From Craspedostauros australis (taxonomy: Eukaryota; Bacillariophyta; Bacillariophyceae; Mastogloiales; Achnanthaceae), in NCBI GenBank assembly GCA_026770025.1, contig JAMXDE010000070.1, positions 62,001 through 126,000 on the forward strand: a stretch of DNA of 64,000 bases, written 5' to 3'. Both the position numbers and the translations under genes were made by a program. Positions 49,103-59,924 of this stretch are shown piece after piece (position 1 is the stretch's first letter; each line of letters begins with the position of its first letter). Below the pieces are notes generated by a model. It was not told where the DNA came from and made no database searches. It saw only the letters and a list, made by a program, of their open reading frames with translations.

Positions 49103-51949
49103 TTACAGAAGCATGCCCGGATTGGGTTGTGCAAGAACCGAGAGCAGCTCGGTGGATGCTTCGGCGCGTTGGGATGAGCCTCCCTTCTGCTCGTCAGCCG
49201 AATCCACCTGCGGACGGGTGCTTGCATCAGCCGTTTTCTTCTCGATGTTGTCAATGACGATCATGGGAGGGATGATGGTAGACAAAGTAGCGGGTCCGCT
49301 GGTGGTTGCACCCGCATTGGCATCCCAGCTTATCACATTGTTGCTACGGGTGACGACATTGGGATCGTTGCCGTCGCGACGCGCATCCTCGTTCTTTCCA
49401 ATATCATATCTCTCCACCAGCATTCCATTCCTCGTATGGCTGCTGGCGCTGTTGCTGTTGGCGATCACAGCGGGGATGGTGATGTTGATATTGCCGCTGC
49501 TTCTCCTGCTGTTGCTGTTGCTGTTGGCAACGGTGTGGGTATCATGTCTCCCTCTGTTGTGCGCTGCCGTCTCGTCGCTGCTGTCGCTCATGGGCGAAAT
49601 GACGATGGCGGCTGCAGACTCTTCGATTGCGTCCACATGGCTGTCGGAATCGTCGTTGTCGGTGTCTGACTGGCTGCGGCCTGCGCTTCCGCTCAGTATC
49701 CGGAGCAAGCGCCGTCCGCTGAAGCTCGATTGGACTGCGGGTGACTCCTGGAATGACAGCATGCTGTCCGATTCTTGCGACACGCTTCCTATCCATCTCT
49801 CCATGGACAAGCTCGCTGGGCTGTTCAACCCAATCTCAGAATCCATGCTCGGTGGCTCCTTCAGCGGTGGAATCCATCTGCCGGACCTTCTGTGATAGAG
49901 CACCACGACTATCGAAATCAGAAAGATGCTGATGGATGCCAGCGTTGCCACCACGACGGTCGCGGTGCTCGCTCCATCTCTGTTGGAGGAGCTATCGTCG
50001 GCATCAAACGTCGGATCTTGCGATGGCTGAAAGATTTGCGCCTGCACGAAAGCGGTATCGTTGGAGTTTTGGATGGCCATTTCGTAACCAGGACTGTCGA
50101 TCCCCCTCACAAGTGCGTCGGTGAGCGATTCGTCTGAGAGCCCGATCGAGAAGCCTCGGAATTGGCAGTTGACCCAAAGAAGCTCCTCTTGCGTTCGTCT
50201 CCGTGTCCTCACTGACGTACTGCGAGCAGAATGTGCGGCGATCTTCATCTCGGCCTGCGTGGCGACGGTCGCGGGATCGTGCATTAGACGGCGTCCTGCT
50301 GAAGACTGCTCACGAAGGCTCTGCGCCTTGAGTTCAACCGCGTCAAGTCCAAATGTTCCATCGGCCTCCGAGCCTTGGATGAAGTTGGTCATGTACTTGA
50401 AGGACACCTCTTCCAGCACCCGCATCGACTTTGGGCTGAGCAATCCAGGAACGCCGGAGATGTGGAACCCGACAGAGATGGAGTATTTCTGGAAGGCGCC
50501 GCAGGGGATGCTGCAAGACTCGGGACAGCTGTTGATCAGATCACCCAGCTCCTCCGTGTTGAGGATGCCAAGTTCGCGCCACATGAAGCACGGTATGTCG
50601 CCATGATCCTCACATTTCAGCTTCCCAATGATTGGACTTGAATACGTTGAGTTATCGTGACATGTCAGAGTTGGCGTCGACGACGGGACTGACGATGGCA
50701 TCACCGATGGAGATGCACTGGGATGCTCGGAGGGCGTTTTCGATGGCGACACCGATGGGGGTGAAGATGGCGTCATCGTTGGGTCGGATGATGGCGTGGC
50801 CGACGGCAGCATCGAAGGTGTGCTCGACGGATGCCACGAAGGGAACTGAGACGGCGACCGTGACGGCGATGTGGAAGGATGCGCGCTTGGAGATGTCGAA
50901 GGCAGCGCAGACAACGACGGGTTCGCGGAAGGATTCGTGGACGGTGCCATGCTAGGCAGCGTGCTTGGCTGTGAACTGGCAGAGGGATTCAGCGACTGTG
51001 ATGGATACGAAGATGGCACGCCGCTCGGGCCTATGCTCTCTGTCGGGAGTATTGATGGGCCTGACGACAGAGAGGAACTTGGTTGGCCACTCACGGAGGG
51101 TGTCGACGACGGCCCCTGCGATGGAAACGCAGATCGTAGGCTGGACGGCCGCGATGATAGAGTCGGCACAGCGGTGGGCGATCGCGGCGCTCGGAACGCC
51201 ATCGTGGGTGGAAACGATGATGTCGACGAAGGGTCGTCAGGGCGCGCGCCAATCCCACCGAGCTTGGTGGACGGTATCTGGGATGGCACCAGTGACGGCA
51301 TGTCCGATGGCAGGTCCGAGGGAATGTCGATGCCAACTGTCGGTCCTGCCGTCCGGTTTGTGCCATGTTGTGCGGTGGGGATCGCTGTAGGAGTTGTAGA
51401 GGTTCTCAAGGTGGGAGTTGAGGTCGCATTCGTGCTCCGAGTTGTATCTGCCGTGGCGTTCCCAGTTGGACTGTGCGACTGGTTGCTTGGTAGCTGAGTT
51501 GGAAAGCGGCTCGCACTTCCCGCCGATGGCTGCGCGGATGCTGTAGAATTGTGGTTGACCTCCTCCACTCCATCACTATCTTCTGTTGGAAATGGGCCGT
51601 CGGCTGTTGTGTTGGTTGCTGTCTCTTCCCCTATTGATGATTCTGACTCATCCGTCACATTGCCGCTGGGAGCGCCAGTCTGATTGCTCGCGGGACTCTT
51701 GGCGGAACTCTTGGCGGTCTCATTCATTTCCATTATCCCTCGTGATGACAAGACCGATGGCACTTCGTTGGCTTTGATGAATTTGACAGCGAATCTCTCA
51801 TGCCCTGGCTTGGTAACAGCTTCGTTGAGATCAATCGACGATGCAATTGCCGATGGCACCGCCCAGCCAACGAGAAGTACGATGGCGCTTATCACAGCAC
51901 TGCGTGGACAGCGGCGCTGTCCGCCGCACGCCACGCTGCGCTTCACCAT
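49103..51949 (-). CDS. PSxxPS-repeat type I membrane protein
   Basis: A 948-aa protein with a start in a good context (CACCATGG) and a signal peptide (AVISAIVLLVGWAVPSAIAS). After a Thr/Ser/Asn-rich stretch, residues about 210-430 are PSxxPS-type repeats, a hallmark of diatom surface proteins. Then comes a Cys-rich block (about 432-500: C-x16-C-x7-C, CPESC, CG). A membrane-proximal module starts at YSISVGFHISGV, with GRRLMHD and RTRRRTQEELLWVNCQF. One membrane helix lies at about 662-685 (VVVATLASISIFLISIVVVLY), followed by a 260-residue acidic, Ser/Asn-rich tail. A cell-wall or adhesion role is plausible but not shown. The same plan recurs in the genes at 7570 and 35609. Confidence 0.8.
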   Translation of the reverse strand: MVKRSVACGGQRRCPRSAVISAIVLLVGWAVPSAIASSIDLNEAVTKPGHERFAVKFIKANEVPSVLSSRGIMEMNETAKSSAKSPASNQTGAPSGNVTDESESSIGEETATNTTADGPFPTEDSDGVEEVNHNSTASAQPSAGSASRFPTQLPSNQSHSPTGNATADTTRSTNATSTPTLRTSTTPTAIPTAQHGTNRTAGPTVGIDIPSDLPSDMPSLVPSQIPSTKLGGIGARPDDPSSTSSFPPTMAFRAPRSPTAVPTLSSRPSSLRSAFPSQGPSSTPSVSGQPSSSLSSGPSILPTESIGPSGVPSSYPSQSLNPSASSQPSTLPSMAPSTNPSANPSLSALPSTSPSAHPSTSPSRSPSQFPSWHPSSTPSMLPSATPSSDPTMTPSSPPSVSPSKTPSEHPSASPSVMPSSVPSSTPTLTCHDNSTYSSPIIGKLKCEDHGDIPCFMWRELGILNTEELGDLINSCPESCSIPCGAFQKYSISVGFHISGVPGLLSPKSMRVLEEVSFKYMTNFIQGSEADGTFGLDAVELKAQSLREQSSAGRRLMHDPATVATQAEMKIAAHSARSTSVRTRRRTQEELLWVNCQFRGFSIGLSDESLTDALVRGIDSPGYEMAIQNSNDTAFVQAQIFQPSQDPTFDADDSSSNRDGASTATVVVATLASISIFLISIVVVLYHRRSGRWIPPLKEPPSMDSEIGLNSPASLSMERWIGSVSQESDSMLSFQESPAVQSSFSGRRLLRILSGSAGRSQSDTDNDDSDSHVDAIEESAAAIVISPMSDSSDETAAHNRGRHDTHTVANSNSNSRRSSGNINITIPAVIANSNSASSHTRNGMLVERYDIGKNEDARRDGNDPNVVTRSNNVISWDANAGATTSGPATLSTIIPPMIVIDNIEKKTADASTRPQVDSADEQKGGSSQRAEASTELLSVLAQPNPGMLL

Positions 51950-53640
51950 GGTCAGAAAGAGGAGACTGGTTGCTTGCTGTTGGTCGTCAAGTGGATAGTT
52001 GTGCAGGTCCAGGCTGCTCCCTCTGTTGCTTCTGTTGCTACTGCTGTTGTTGCTGCTGGGTTCAACTTCTGGTTGCAGTTCTGCTGTTCCTGCAATGTAA
52101 GGCAGAGCTTCTTGTAAAAGTATCGTTGTGTGTCTTTGGGATGGTTGAGCACCAGCTTGGACTTCCGACCAACCTCATTCACCCTGCACGTTATTGCGGA
52201 GAAGGGAGGTGGTTGATGACCTTTCGCAGGTCCAAACAAGCAATACGACGTTTGTGTTGCCACTGTTTTCTCCACATCGTGTTCATTCGACACGTGACAC
52301 TGAAAATGTGGACACAAAATCATGAAAGTGACCGTTTCTGACACCGAGCAAGCACCGCAAGATGTTGTTTTTACGTGACATTTAGCGTTATATGAGCGTT
52401 TTGAAACGGTTACCATGAAGCCGTTTGCATGAACAAATGTCACGATACCTTGACCCGTTCGATTATAATTGTCCGATAAAATATTGTCCGCACTCAGATT
52501 TGCTGTTCTCACGGACAGAATATGGATGGATCGGAAGTGCTTTGAGTCGTGCCACCGATACTAGACAATAAAATGCGATCCCTCCAGTCGGAAGCTCCAC
52601 AAGATGAGCCCCAACCACTCTCTGAAGTGCAGTATCGGTGGAGTACGTATGCCATCCCACCTCATGACGAAGCCGCCAGAAGAACAACCCCGGCCACGAT
52701 GCACGGTCAATGGTATGTTTGGTATGACGACTGCAACCCTCACACAACAGGACATGAAGACACATTGGAACCGCTCGCTTGATCGCACTGAGTTTACCAT
52801 CATTATGTAGATGTATTGAAGAGACACAGCGGTTGCCGCCCATTGATTGGCTGGCTCTCTGTCTCTTGATAGTCGCTTCCCCTAGCCGGAGCATGGATGA
52901 AATAGATCCGCTCTTTGCAATGGCTGATCGCGACTTGACCGAATGCCATAGCCGAAGCTCCAGGCCATGGATTAGTGAAGCCGCCGAGCATGTACGTTAG
53001 ACATTCTCCAAGCAATGCTCGAGTGGAATTGCAGCAGTATCGTGCACCTCCTCCTTCTACTCGTTCGAATACTACTCCTTGGTATGTGCTCACACACTGG
53101 CAATACGGAAGGATTCCTGCAGGCAGTCGATCCTCTGTCTGCCTACGCGAGCGTGGTGCCGATGAACCACCATCTCTGCGATTTTGCGTCCAGAGACGTG
53201 TTGTGATGGTCGTCTTTTTGCATCTCCGTCCACGAGGTCGCAGTTGGCATCGCCTCACTTTTTCATCATTGGCCTGGGCGGCCACAAATGTTGTTTCGCG
53301 CAAAACCCAGACATGTTTGGCATCGCCAGCTATGATTCAGAAGAGACTTAGCCGTACGTCATTCCTGCTCACGTCCCTGTTTCTCTCTCTCTCTCTCTCT
53401 GTTCGTACTTGTGCCCTGCTCGTGGACTTGCCTGCTAAAGTTCTCTGCATACCGATACGGAAGGAAATGGTGCGATTGTTGCGTTCCGCAAAAAGAAAAC
53501 GGGCAACGCATCTCTGTGAGTGGAGAGAGTGAGCGAGTAAGTGACGCACGTACGATGGCAAACCATTGGTTTGCAACGTGTTTCGCCAAAGCGCTCGTTG
53601 TGTTCCACTGCGTGTTCTACTAGGGCACTGGCCTTCTTGG

Positions 53641-53744
53641 AGGATATGCAGACCATCCGCTTGTATAATCGCACCATATATTGCGACATTAAGTAGAAGA
53701 GCAATGAGAGATGCACCGTGGAAGAGTGTGGATTGAATGACCGG
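53641..53744. repeat. Local repeat family, copy 1
   Basis: This shares the core CTTGTATAATCGCA and, about 20 bases on, ACATTAAGTA with copies 2 and 3, followed by a weaker match through GTGGATTGAATGACC. Confidence 0.65.
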
Positions 53745-54311
53745 CTGCCACGGTAGTCCAGAGTACTCGTTGGTTGATGTTGGAGCAGCTGCTGGGACAA
53801 AAGACAATACTATGCTCCATTGCAAGCAGTGGATTAGGCAACGGTAGCCTGGTTGAGTTTCTCAGGCTCCAGAATAGTCATCCTTCCAATGGCTTTGCAT
53901 CTCGAGGTATCTCAATGCACTTTCGCTCTGCATGTGCTTGTACTTGTGCTCGTGCTTGACATCGCTGCCCCATGAGCTGCAGCGATTTACGGGGCTCCAT
54001 TCTCGCCCAGAGTGGCAGATTGCTTGTACCTCTCCGAGTCAGCTCCATGCATCGTGCTCTGCCCCAGTCGGCAACATGTGTACGCATCACGATTGAGACC
54101 TTCCGCGACAGTATTATTCAGTAGAGAAACTGCGGAAAGTGGGGTCTACTCGTACACAGGTGCTGCTCTCCAGAGAGAATGGATGCCGTGTCATAGTACG
54201 TTAGTACTCGAGATGAGAGTAGGAGTGATCATGACATCATCCTCAAGGTTTGAGCTGTCTTCTTCATGCCGGTAGCGTTCACTGATCTTGCCGTCGAGGC
54301 ACTCACATTTT

Positions 54312-54416
54312 GAGGATCTATGTGGACTATCCGTTTGTATAATCGCACTCAGAATTGCTACATTAAGTAAGAGATCAACAAACCATGTCCGTGGGCTGAT
54401 GTTGATTGGATGGCAT
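54312..54416. repeat. Local repeat family, copy 2
   Basis: CTATGTGGACTATCCGT, TTGTATAATCGCACTCAGA and TTGCTACATTAAGTAAGAG are shared almost exactly with copy 3, then CAAACC and TGGGCTGATGTTGAT. Confidence 0.75.
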
Positions 54417-55074
54417 TTCGCTTATCATCAAATATCATTTCTTTGGCTCTTGTGGAGAGTACGGTTAGTTAAATGGACCAACTGTCGGTGGTGCGAAGAT
54501 TGTGCTCGTATGTCCTCTGTCTGGAGAGAAGAAACTGGAAGAGGGCGGTCCGTTGGTTGCAGTTGTCATCATTTCTGTGACTTTCCATCACCGCAAACAC
54601 ACGCAATTCGCTTCTTCTCGACGTATCTTCTCAGAAACCTTCTTGTTGCATCGTAGCTCCATGGATGCGAGTATCGTTTCACATCTGTCGCTCGTGGATG
54701 TGCTGCACACTTCACACCGAGTCAAGAGATGTTTGACATTGCCGCCCATAAGTTCCGAAAATTTGGTTGAGCGTCATTCTCGCGCACTGCCCACATCTCT
54801 CGAGATGTGCCTCATGCACGAACATCGTGCTCTACATACCGACCGACTCCCAGCTGAGGTCTTCGCCAAAGTTCAGTTCAGACACAAGAGCGACTGATGG
54901 GGCGCTTGACATCTCAGAAAGGAGAGACAGGATGCCGCGAGTGAGGTATGTCAATTGATCGGGAGTTCCGTGTCGAGTCTGCAAGCATGGGTACGAACGC
55001 AAAAGAGAGAGAGAGAGAGAGAGGGAGGGAGCAAGGACTCTACTCTGTCAGGTGCCGTTGAGACATCGACATTG

Positions 55075-55181
55075 CTGAAGTCTATGTGGACCATCTGCCT
55101 TGTATAATCGCACTCAGATTTGCTACATTAAGTAAGAGCTCACCAAACCCTGTTCATGGGCTGGTGTTGATCGAATGCCAT
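55075..55181. repeat. Local repeat family, copy 3
   Basis: CTATGTGGACCATCTGC, TTGTATAATCGCACTCAGA and TTGCTACATTAAGTAAGAG match copy 2, followed by CACCAAACC and TGGGCTGGTGTTGATCG. Confidence 0.75.
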
Positions 55182-56074
55182 TGTGTTTGTACTCCATGAT
55201 GGCCCTTTCACTGCAGTGGAGCACTCTCTCTCTCTTTCTCTCTTGAAGTTGGTGGGAACAGCTGTGGGTAGTACAGGGCACATGATACCGGAAGCAATGA
55301 AGCAACAGTGGCAGAATATGCGTGAATAGTACGTAACAGCAACGCTCTCAACTCTCCCAAACAAAAACCTTTTTCTCTCGCGAGGCGCTTCAGCACTTGT
55401 TTGTGGTATAATACTTTGAACAGCCCGGATTTCTTGTTCGGCTCCAGCGTTCACTGCCGAGAGAACAGAATCGGAGCAAAGTATCTTGTCTCCCGTCTCC
55501 ACAACTATCCTCCCAAGCGTACTCCTACGCATTGTAGTTGTAGTCGTCATCTTGGCAACAACTCTGCCACCACACCACAACCACAACTTGTGGAGGTTTT
55601 GCCTGATGTGTGATCACTCTCTGACGGCAACCAAGGCTGAGATTTATTGACCTACGATCAATACGTGGAGTACGTACTGGCGTGGTTGGAATAATTGTCC
55701 TCTCAAGTTGTCACAATCCCGAACACTTCGCAGAGCATGCATTGGTTGGCGAAGCAAAGCCGAATGTATTGTGCTGCATCCGTTACGAACAACGCGCACA
55801 GACAATCCGAAAAAGTGGGTGTGGGAGTTATCTTGTTGTGTGCCATCGCTTGTCTAAGCTTTCTTGCAACACGGACAAAAGCAAGTCCTTTGCACCACCC
55901 TTGATCGCATCCATCCTTGATGCGAAATTGAATCGATGCATTGTGCGTGGTTATTCTGATTTTCGTTGCGTGTATGGGAGGTGCACCTAGGCAGCGCATC
56001 CAATCTTCGTGTTCGTGCTACTCACATAGTCGCACGATGCATCAATGCACCCTGCAAGTATGCACATGCTATTG

Positions 56075-56135
56075 GTACGAAGATATCAACAGGTTCATTC
56101 GATTGGACCATGCATCTCGCGACAATAAGTAGAAC
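56075..56135. repeat. Local repeat family, weak copy 4
   Basis: GGACCATGCATCTCGCGACAATAAGTAGAACA resembles the second half of copy 1 (CACCATATATTGCGACATTAAGTAGAAGA). The similarity is short and could be chance. Confidence 0.35.
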
Positions 56136-56284
56136 ATTGATGAAACTGCCTTCGCCTGACGTGCCCAAAGTGACGATTCGGGCGAGTCAGCCGAGAAGCA
56201 GCGGAACCGCAACGCTCATTCCTACTACTGCAAGCATGGTACGAGTAGGCTCGTAGAATACCTACGTCAAGGCTTCAATCCGGT

Positions 56285-58425
56285 CTACAGGTCGCCGCCG
56301 CCATCACCGCTGCTCAGCATGCTGCCAAACTGCTCCTGCTGTTGTCGCTGCTTTTCGTCCTCGTTTTCATTCCCAGCCTGGTGCCGTCTTTCATTCACCA
56401 CATCTTGCCAGGTCTGCCCGCACTCGTGAGAATGGACGAGCCGTTTTTTGGTCGATGAAAACCCCATGTTCGGGAGCACATCCGCCTGCAGCATGAAGAA
56501 GTTGTAGCGCAGCAAACGTCGTTCGGGATGCGGATTCTTTGGATCATCGACCAGGTTCTCGGCATCCCACTGCATGCATAGATACTCCCACAGGATGTGG
56601 TTGTCTTCCTCGTCGAGCTCAGCAAGGTACGGAAACGATCTCCAACGGCCGGGCCTTGCCGTGGAAGTGCACGGTGCCCCAGTTCCCGGCATCGTCCACT
56701 CGACTTCATCCCGTCGACCCCAAACGTCCACGATGGAGCCATCCGCCAGACGACCTGGCGCAATCTCCCACGTGACGTACTCCTCTGCGCCGATGAACAC
56801 GTTCCATCTGTTCTGCAAGAGAGTTGCGAAGATGTTGCGTTTCAGTCCAGATGTGCAATCACCGACAGTCTCGAACCAGACGTTGGCCGATATCATGGCT
56901 ACAATGATCAGTGTTGAAGGATTGATCAGACTACGAGCAAGCTGGTTCGTTGTCGTGGTGGTCGTGGTTGACGCAGTTGCTGTTGTGGTTGATGGTGTCA
57001 TTTGAGACCGAGAGTGATCATCGGCGGCGTCATCAGACTGCGGTCTTGCCGAACTGCTTGATGATGTGGTCGACTCCTTCCAACCAACTGGCAGAAAGAT
57101 AGCCCAGGAGACAATCGCAACGAAACTCAGCAGCACAGCATTTCGGATGGTGAGGGAGATACCGAAATGCAACGACGAAATGATCCCAATCATAGCGTAG
57201 GTCATCTTCGCGTTGCCCACATAGCTGAAAACGAATGCTAATGGAGCCGACAGAAGTTCCACCCACACCACGGTGGGCGTCAGCAACCGCAGGCCCATCG
57301 GACCCAGGATCGCGTATAGACATCTCGCCATGAAGGTGTGGCGGCAGTAGGTATCCAGTGCTGGGAGTGGATCGGCGTAAAAGGTCCAGCCCTTCAGCGG
57401 GTCCATGTACTTGCCGCCGCCAGCATCCAGGTAGATCCAAAGCACCAGCAGTTTGAGTGTCACAGTCGCGGGCGATACGATGACAGAGACTCCGCTCGGT
57501 TCACCGTTTCCTGCCTTCGAAACTGTTGGTTGTGGGTCGTTGCTTTTGGATTCGCCGGCCATCTGGCCTTGGTCCTTTGATGACGCCATTGATGCAGATG
57601 AAGGTGGCGAGTTCGATAACTGCGGTGACTTCGACATGGAAGCATCGACGCTCCAGCACTGGGAGAGCGGGAGGAACATTCCGTAGAACAGCAGGTAGAA
57701 GAAGTAGCGATCCAGGATAAAATACAGCCATGTGTTTCGCAAGATGGCACTGGAGTACATGTACCACGAAACGACTGACGCCAACTTCGTCCTGTAACCG
57801 AGCGTGAACATGACCGCAAAGATGACCTGAATCGCCAGCAGCACCTGCTGTTGGAATAACGTCCCGAAATGGCAGTGGATACAAAACCATCGATATAGCG
57901 TGTCAATTCTTGGCAGAAGCAAATGAAGCGGCATCGTTCTGTGGAATGCGTGATACGTGCGTTGGTGGAGTGGTCATGTCGCCACACGCACGCCGTTGTG
58001 TATGGATGTACAGATTGATGAATTCGTTGGTGGATGGACGGTCGACAATTGATTGCGTTGAGGGAACGTGGTGATACACAATAATGAATGTTGCAGATGC
58101 AAAAGTACTGTCAGCGTAGGGCATTTGTTGGTGGCCGCCACTTGGAGCAACGCTCTTCAAAGCATAATCGAACAGATGAATATAAACGCAAACGCAAGCG
58201 CATGCACAGGTCCACCGGATGCATGCCTGATAAGCATGACGGATCGGACATTGATGAAACGCACCCTTCATCTGTGTAGAAGGCATGAAGAAACTGAAAC
58301 CTGAGCACGAGCTCTGAGGTGAGCAGCATCCCCAGGCTGATGCGGTAGATGCTGAGTGCCTGCGGCGTCGCGCCGAATGCGGCCCGCAGGCCACCTGGAC
58401 CTGCCTTCCTGCCTGCCATCGTCAA
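56285..58425 (-). CDS. HTTM-domain (vitamin-K-dependent gamma-carboxylase-like) membrane protein (two exons)
   Basis: A 604-aa polytopic membrane protein. Exon 1 is 58425-58265 and exon 2 is 57938-56285, with a 326-base phase-2 intron (donor GTGCGT, acceptor TTCCACAG). Splicing restores FYTDEG|TMPLHLLLPR, the F-Y-x-D-E-G-x-x-P loop after the first helix of HTTM proteins. Later blocks also fit: TLGYRTKLASVVSWYMYSS, LRNTWLYFILDRYFFYLLFYGMF split by a loop, and LPLSQCWSVDA. A Ser/Pro/Asn-rich loop (about 165-205), YLDAGGGKYMDPLKGW and several more helices follow. The C-terminal 200 residues are soluble, with WEYLCMQWDAENL and RRLLRYNFFMLQADVLP. The family includes vertebrate gamma-glutamyl carboxylase; the algal substrate is unknown. 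Confidence 0.87.
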
Positions 58426-59924
58426 GCGTTGATCCTTTGCTCGGTGTGGTTTATGATTGAGTCAGTTTGCTTTCTCGACGAGCGACAATCCCAGCATCAG
58501 CTCAATCCTTCTCGACTGCGGACGTCTCGTGCGATCCGATTCGATCTGACCCGGAGGCAAGCTCGGGGCGCTCTGCGATGGTGATGAACGGCCGGTGGAC
58601 TGTAGATGGGTCGCTGTTGAATTGGAGAACAACAACAACGACGACGACGACGATTGTTCGAATAGAGTACTCGTATACCAGAGTACCAATACTCGGACAG
58701 TAGCACTCTCTTGCCTCGTGCAAATGGCTGGAGATGCAACTCGAGCTGAAGCTGGTCAATGATGCTCCTGCAGAAGCCTTGGCATGAGCAGTTCACGGCT
58801 ACGGCCTCCTCTTTCGATGTGATTGGAGTGTTGCTGTTCTTCTTCTCTCTCGTCATCTGTCGCCATCTGTTTGTTGCCATTTGATTTCGAACCGATGTTT
58901 GTTTTCGAATCTTCCCTCCACGTAGCGTCTGTGTCGTACGAAGAGTGGCGCGTGTTGTACTCGACCGTTATAAATAGGTTAAACTGGAGGTTGAGACTGA
59001 ACCCGGCGCGCGTTCGGCGAATGTCGCGATTGACGACAACTGACGTCATTGATGGTGTGAGGATGGATTGAGTGTCGACCAATCAAAACGAAGATGACCC
59101 AAAAATGAGATCCGATACATCAACAGATACCCCACACGCGACACGCGCGGGTGACAAAGATACAACAACACCGCACAAATGAACGAGACAACGCACCAAC
59201 CACCAAAGAAACCAAACACCCATGCGAACACGAACGGCAACAACACCTGTCAAACATCAACAGCCAAAGCCAGCAACAGCAAACGCACCCACCCGCCAAC
59301 CAGGCGGGCGACGTCAACAGACAAAGGCCAGTCACATGGCGCACATCGAAGTGGCGGGAGAGGCAACAGAATTGGCGGCAACAGCATCTGCATCCGCCAG
59401 CGCCAAAGAAATCATCACCAGACAGCATTCATCACATTACGTTGCGTTGAATCGCATGACATCACATCGCAGCATCGCATTGGAGAGAGCCGAGTATCGC
59501 ATTGCGTTCCGTGGCATTGGACTGGATCGCATTGGATTGAACCAAGAGTTGCAGTATAGTACGTCACTGTACGCATACCATCGTAGAGCTGAGCAGAGCT
59601 GAGCACTTCAAGCTGCCAATACGGAGACAGCAAAGAGAGGTATCCAGGTGACAACACACTCATTCATTCACTGGGCCATTCATTCATTTGTTGCAGTTGC
59701 AGTTGCACTTGCACCATTCGTCGCAGCTGCTGCTGGAGACATATCATAAAAAGGGCAACGACGAGTACAACTTTGGCACTCACAAAACCAAATCAACAAA
59801 CATCCTCTCGAGTGACGCAGACTCTCATCCTGCAATTCAATTCAGATCAATCCAGATCGACTCAGGGTCAAGATCAATCAAGCAATCAACAACACAAAAC
59901 GAGAGACAGTTCGCATCAGGCACC
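58426..59924. other. Divergent promoter region between HTTM and NTPase genes
   Basis: It contains a TTATAAATAGG sequence near 58968 and an A/C-rich stretch (59150-59410) of CAAC/ACCC units that may be leader or enhancer. An open frame continues 5' from the NTPase start to 59688, but it encodes low-complexity residues. No separate gene is supported. Confidence 0.5.

Larger units (their letters stand above)
51950..56284. other. 4.3-kb gene-free spacer with a local repeat family
   Basis: I find no supported gene. It contains TC and GA microsatellites (about 53383-53402 and 55004-55023) and at least three, probably four, diverged copies of a roughly 100-base repeat, listed separately. Codon composition of the short frames is unlike that of the confirmed genes. 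Confidence 0.55.
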
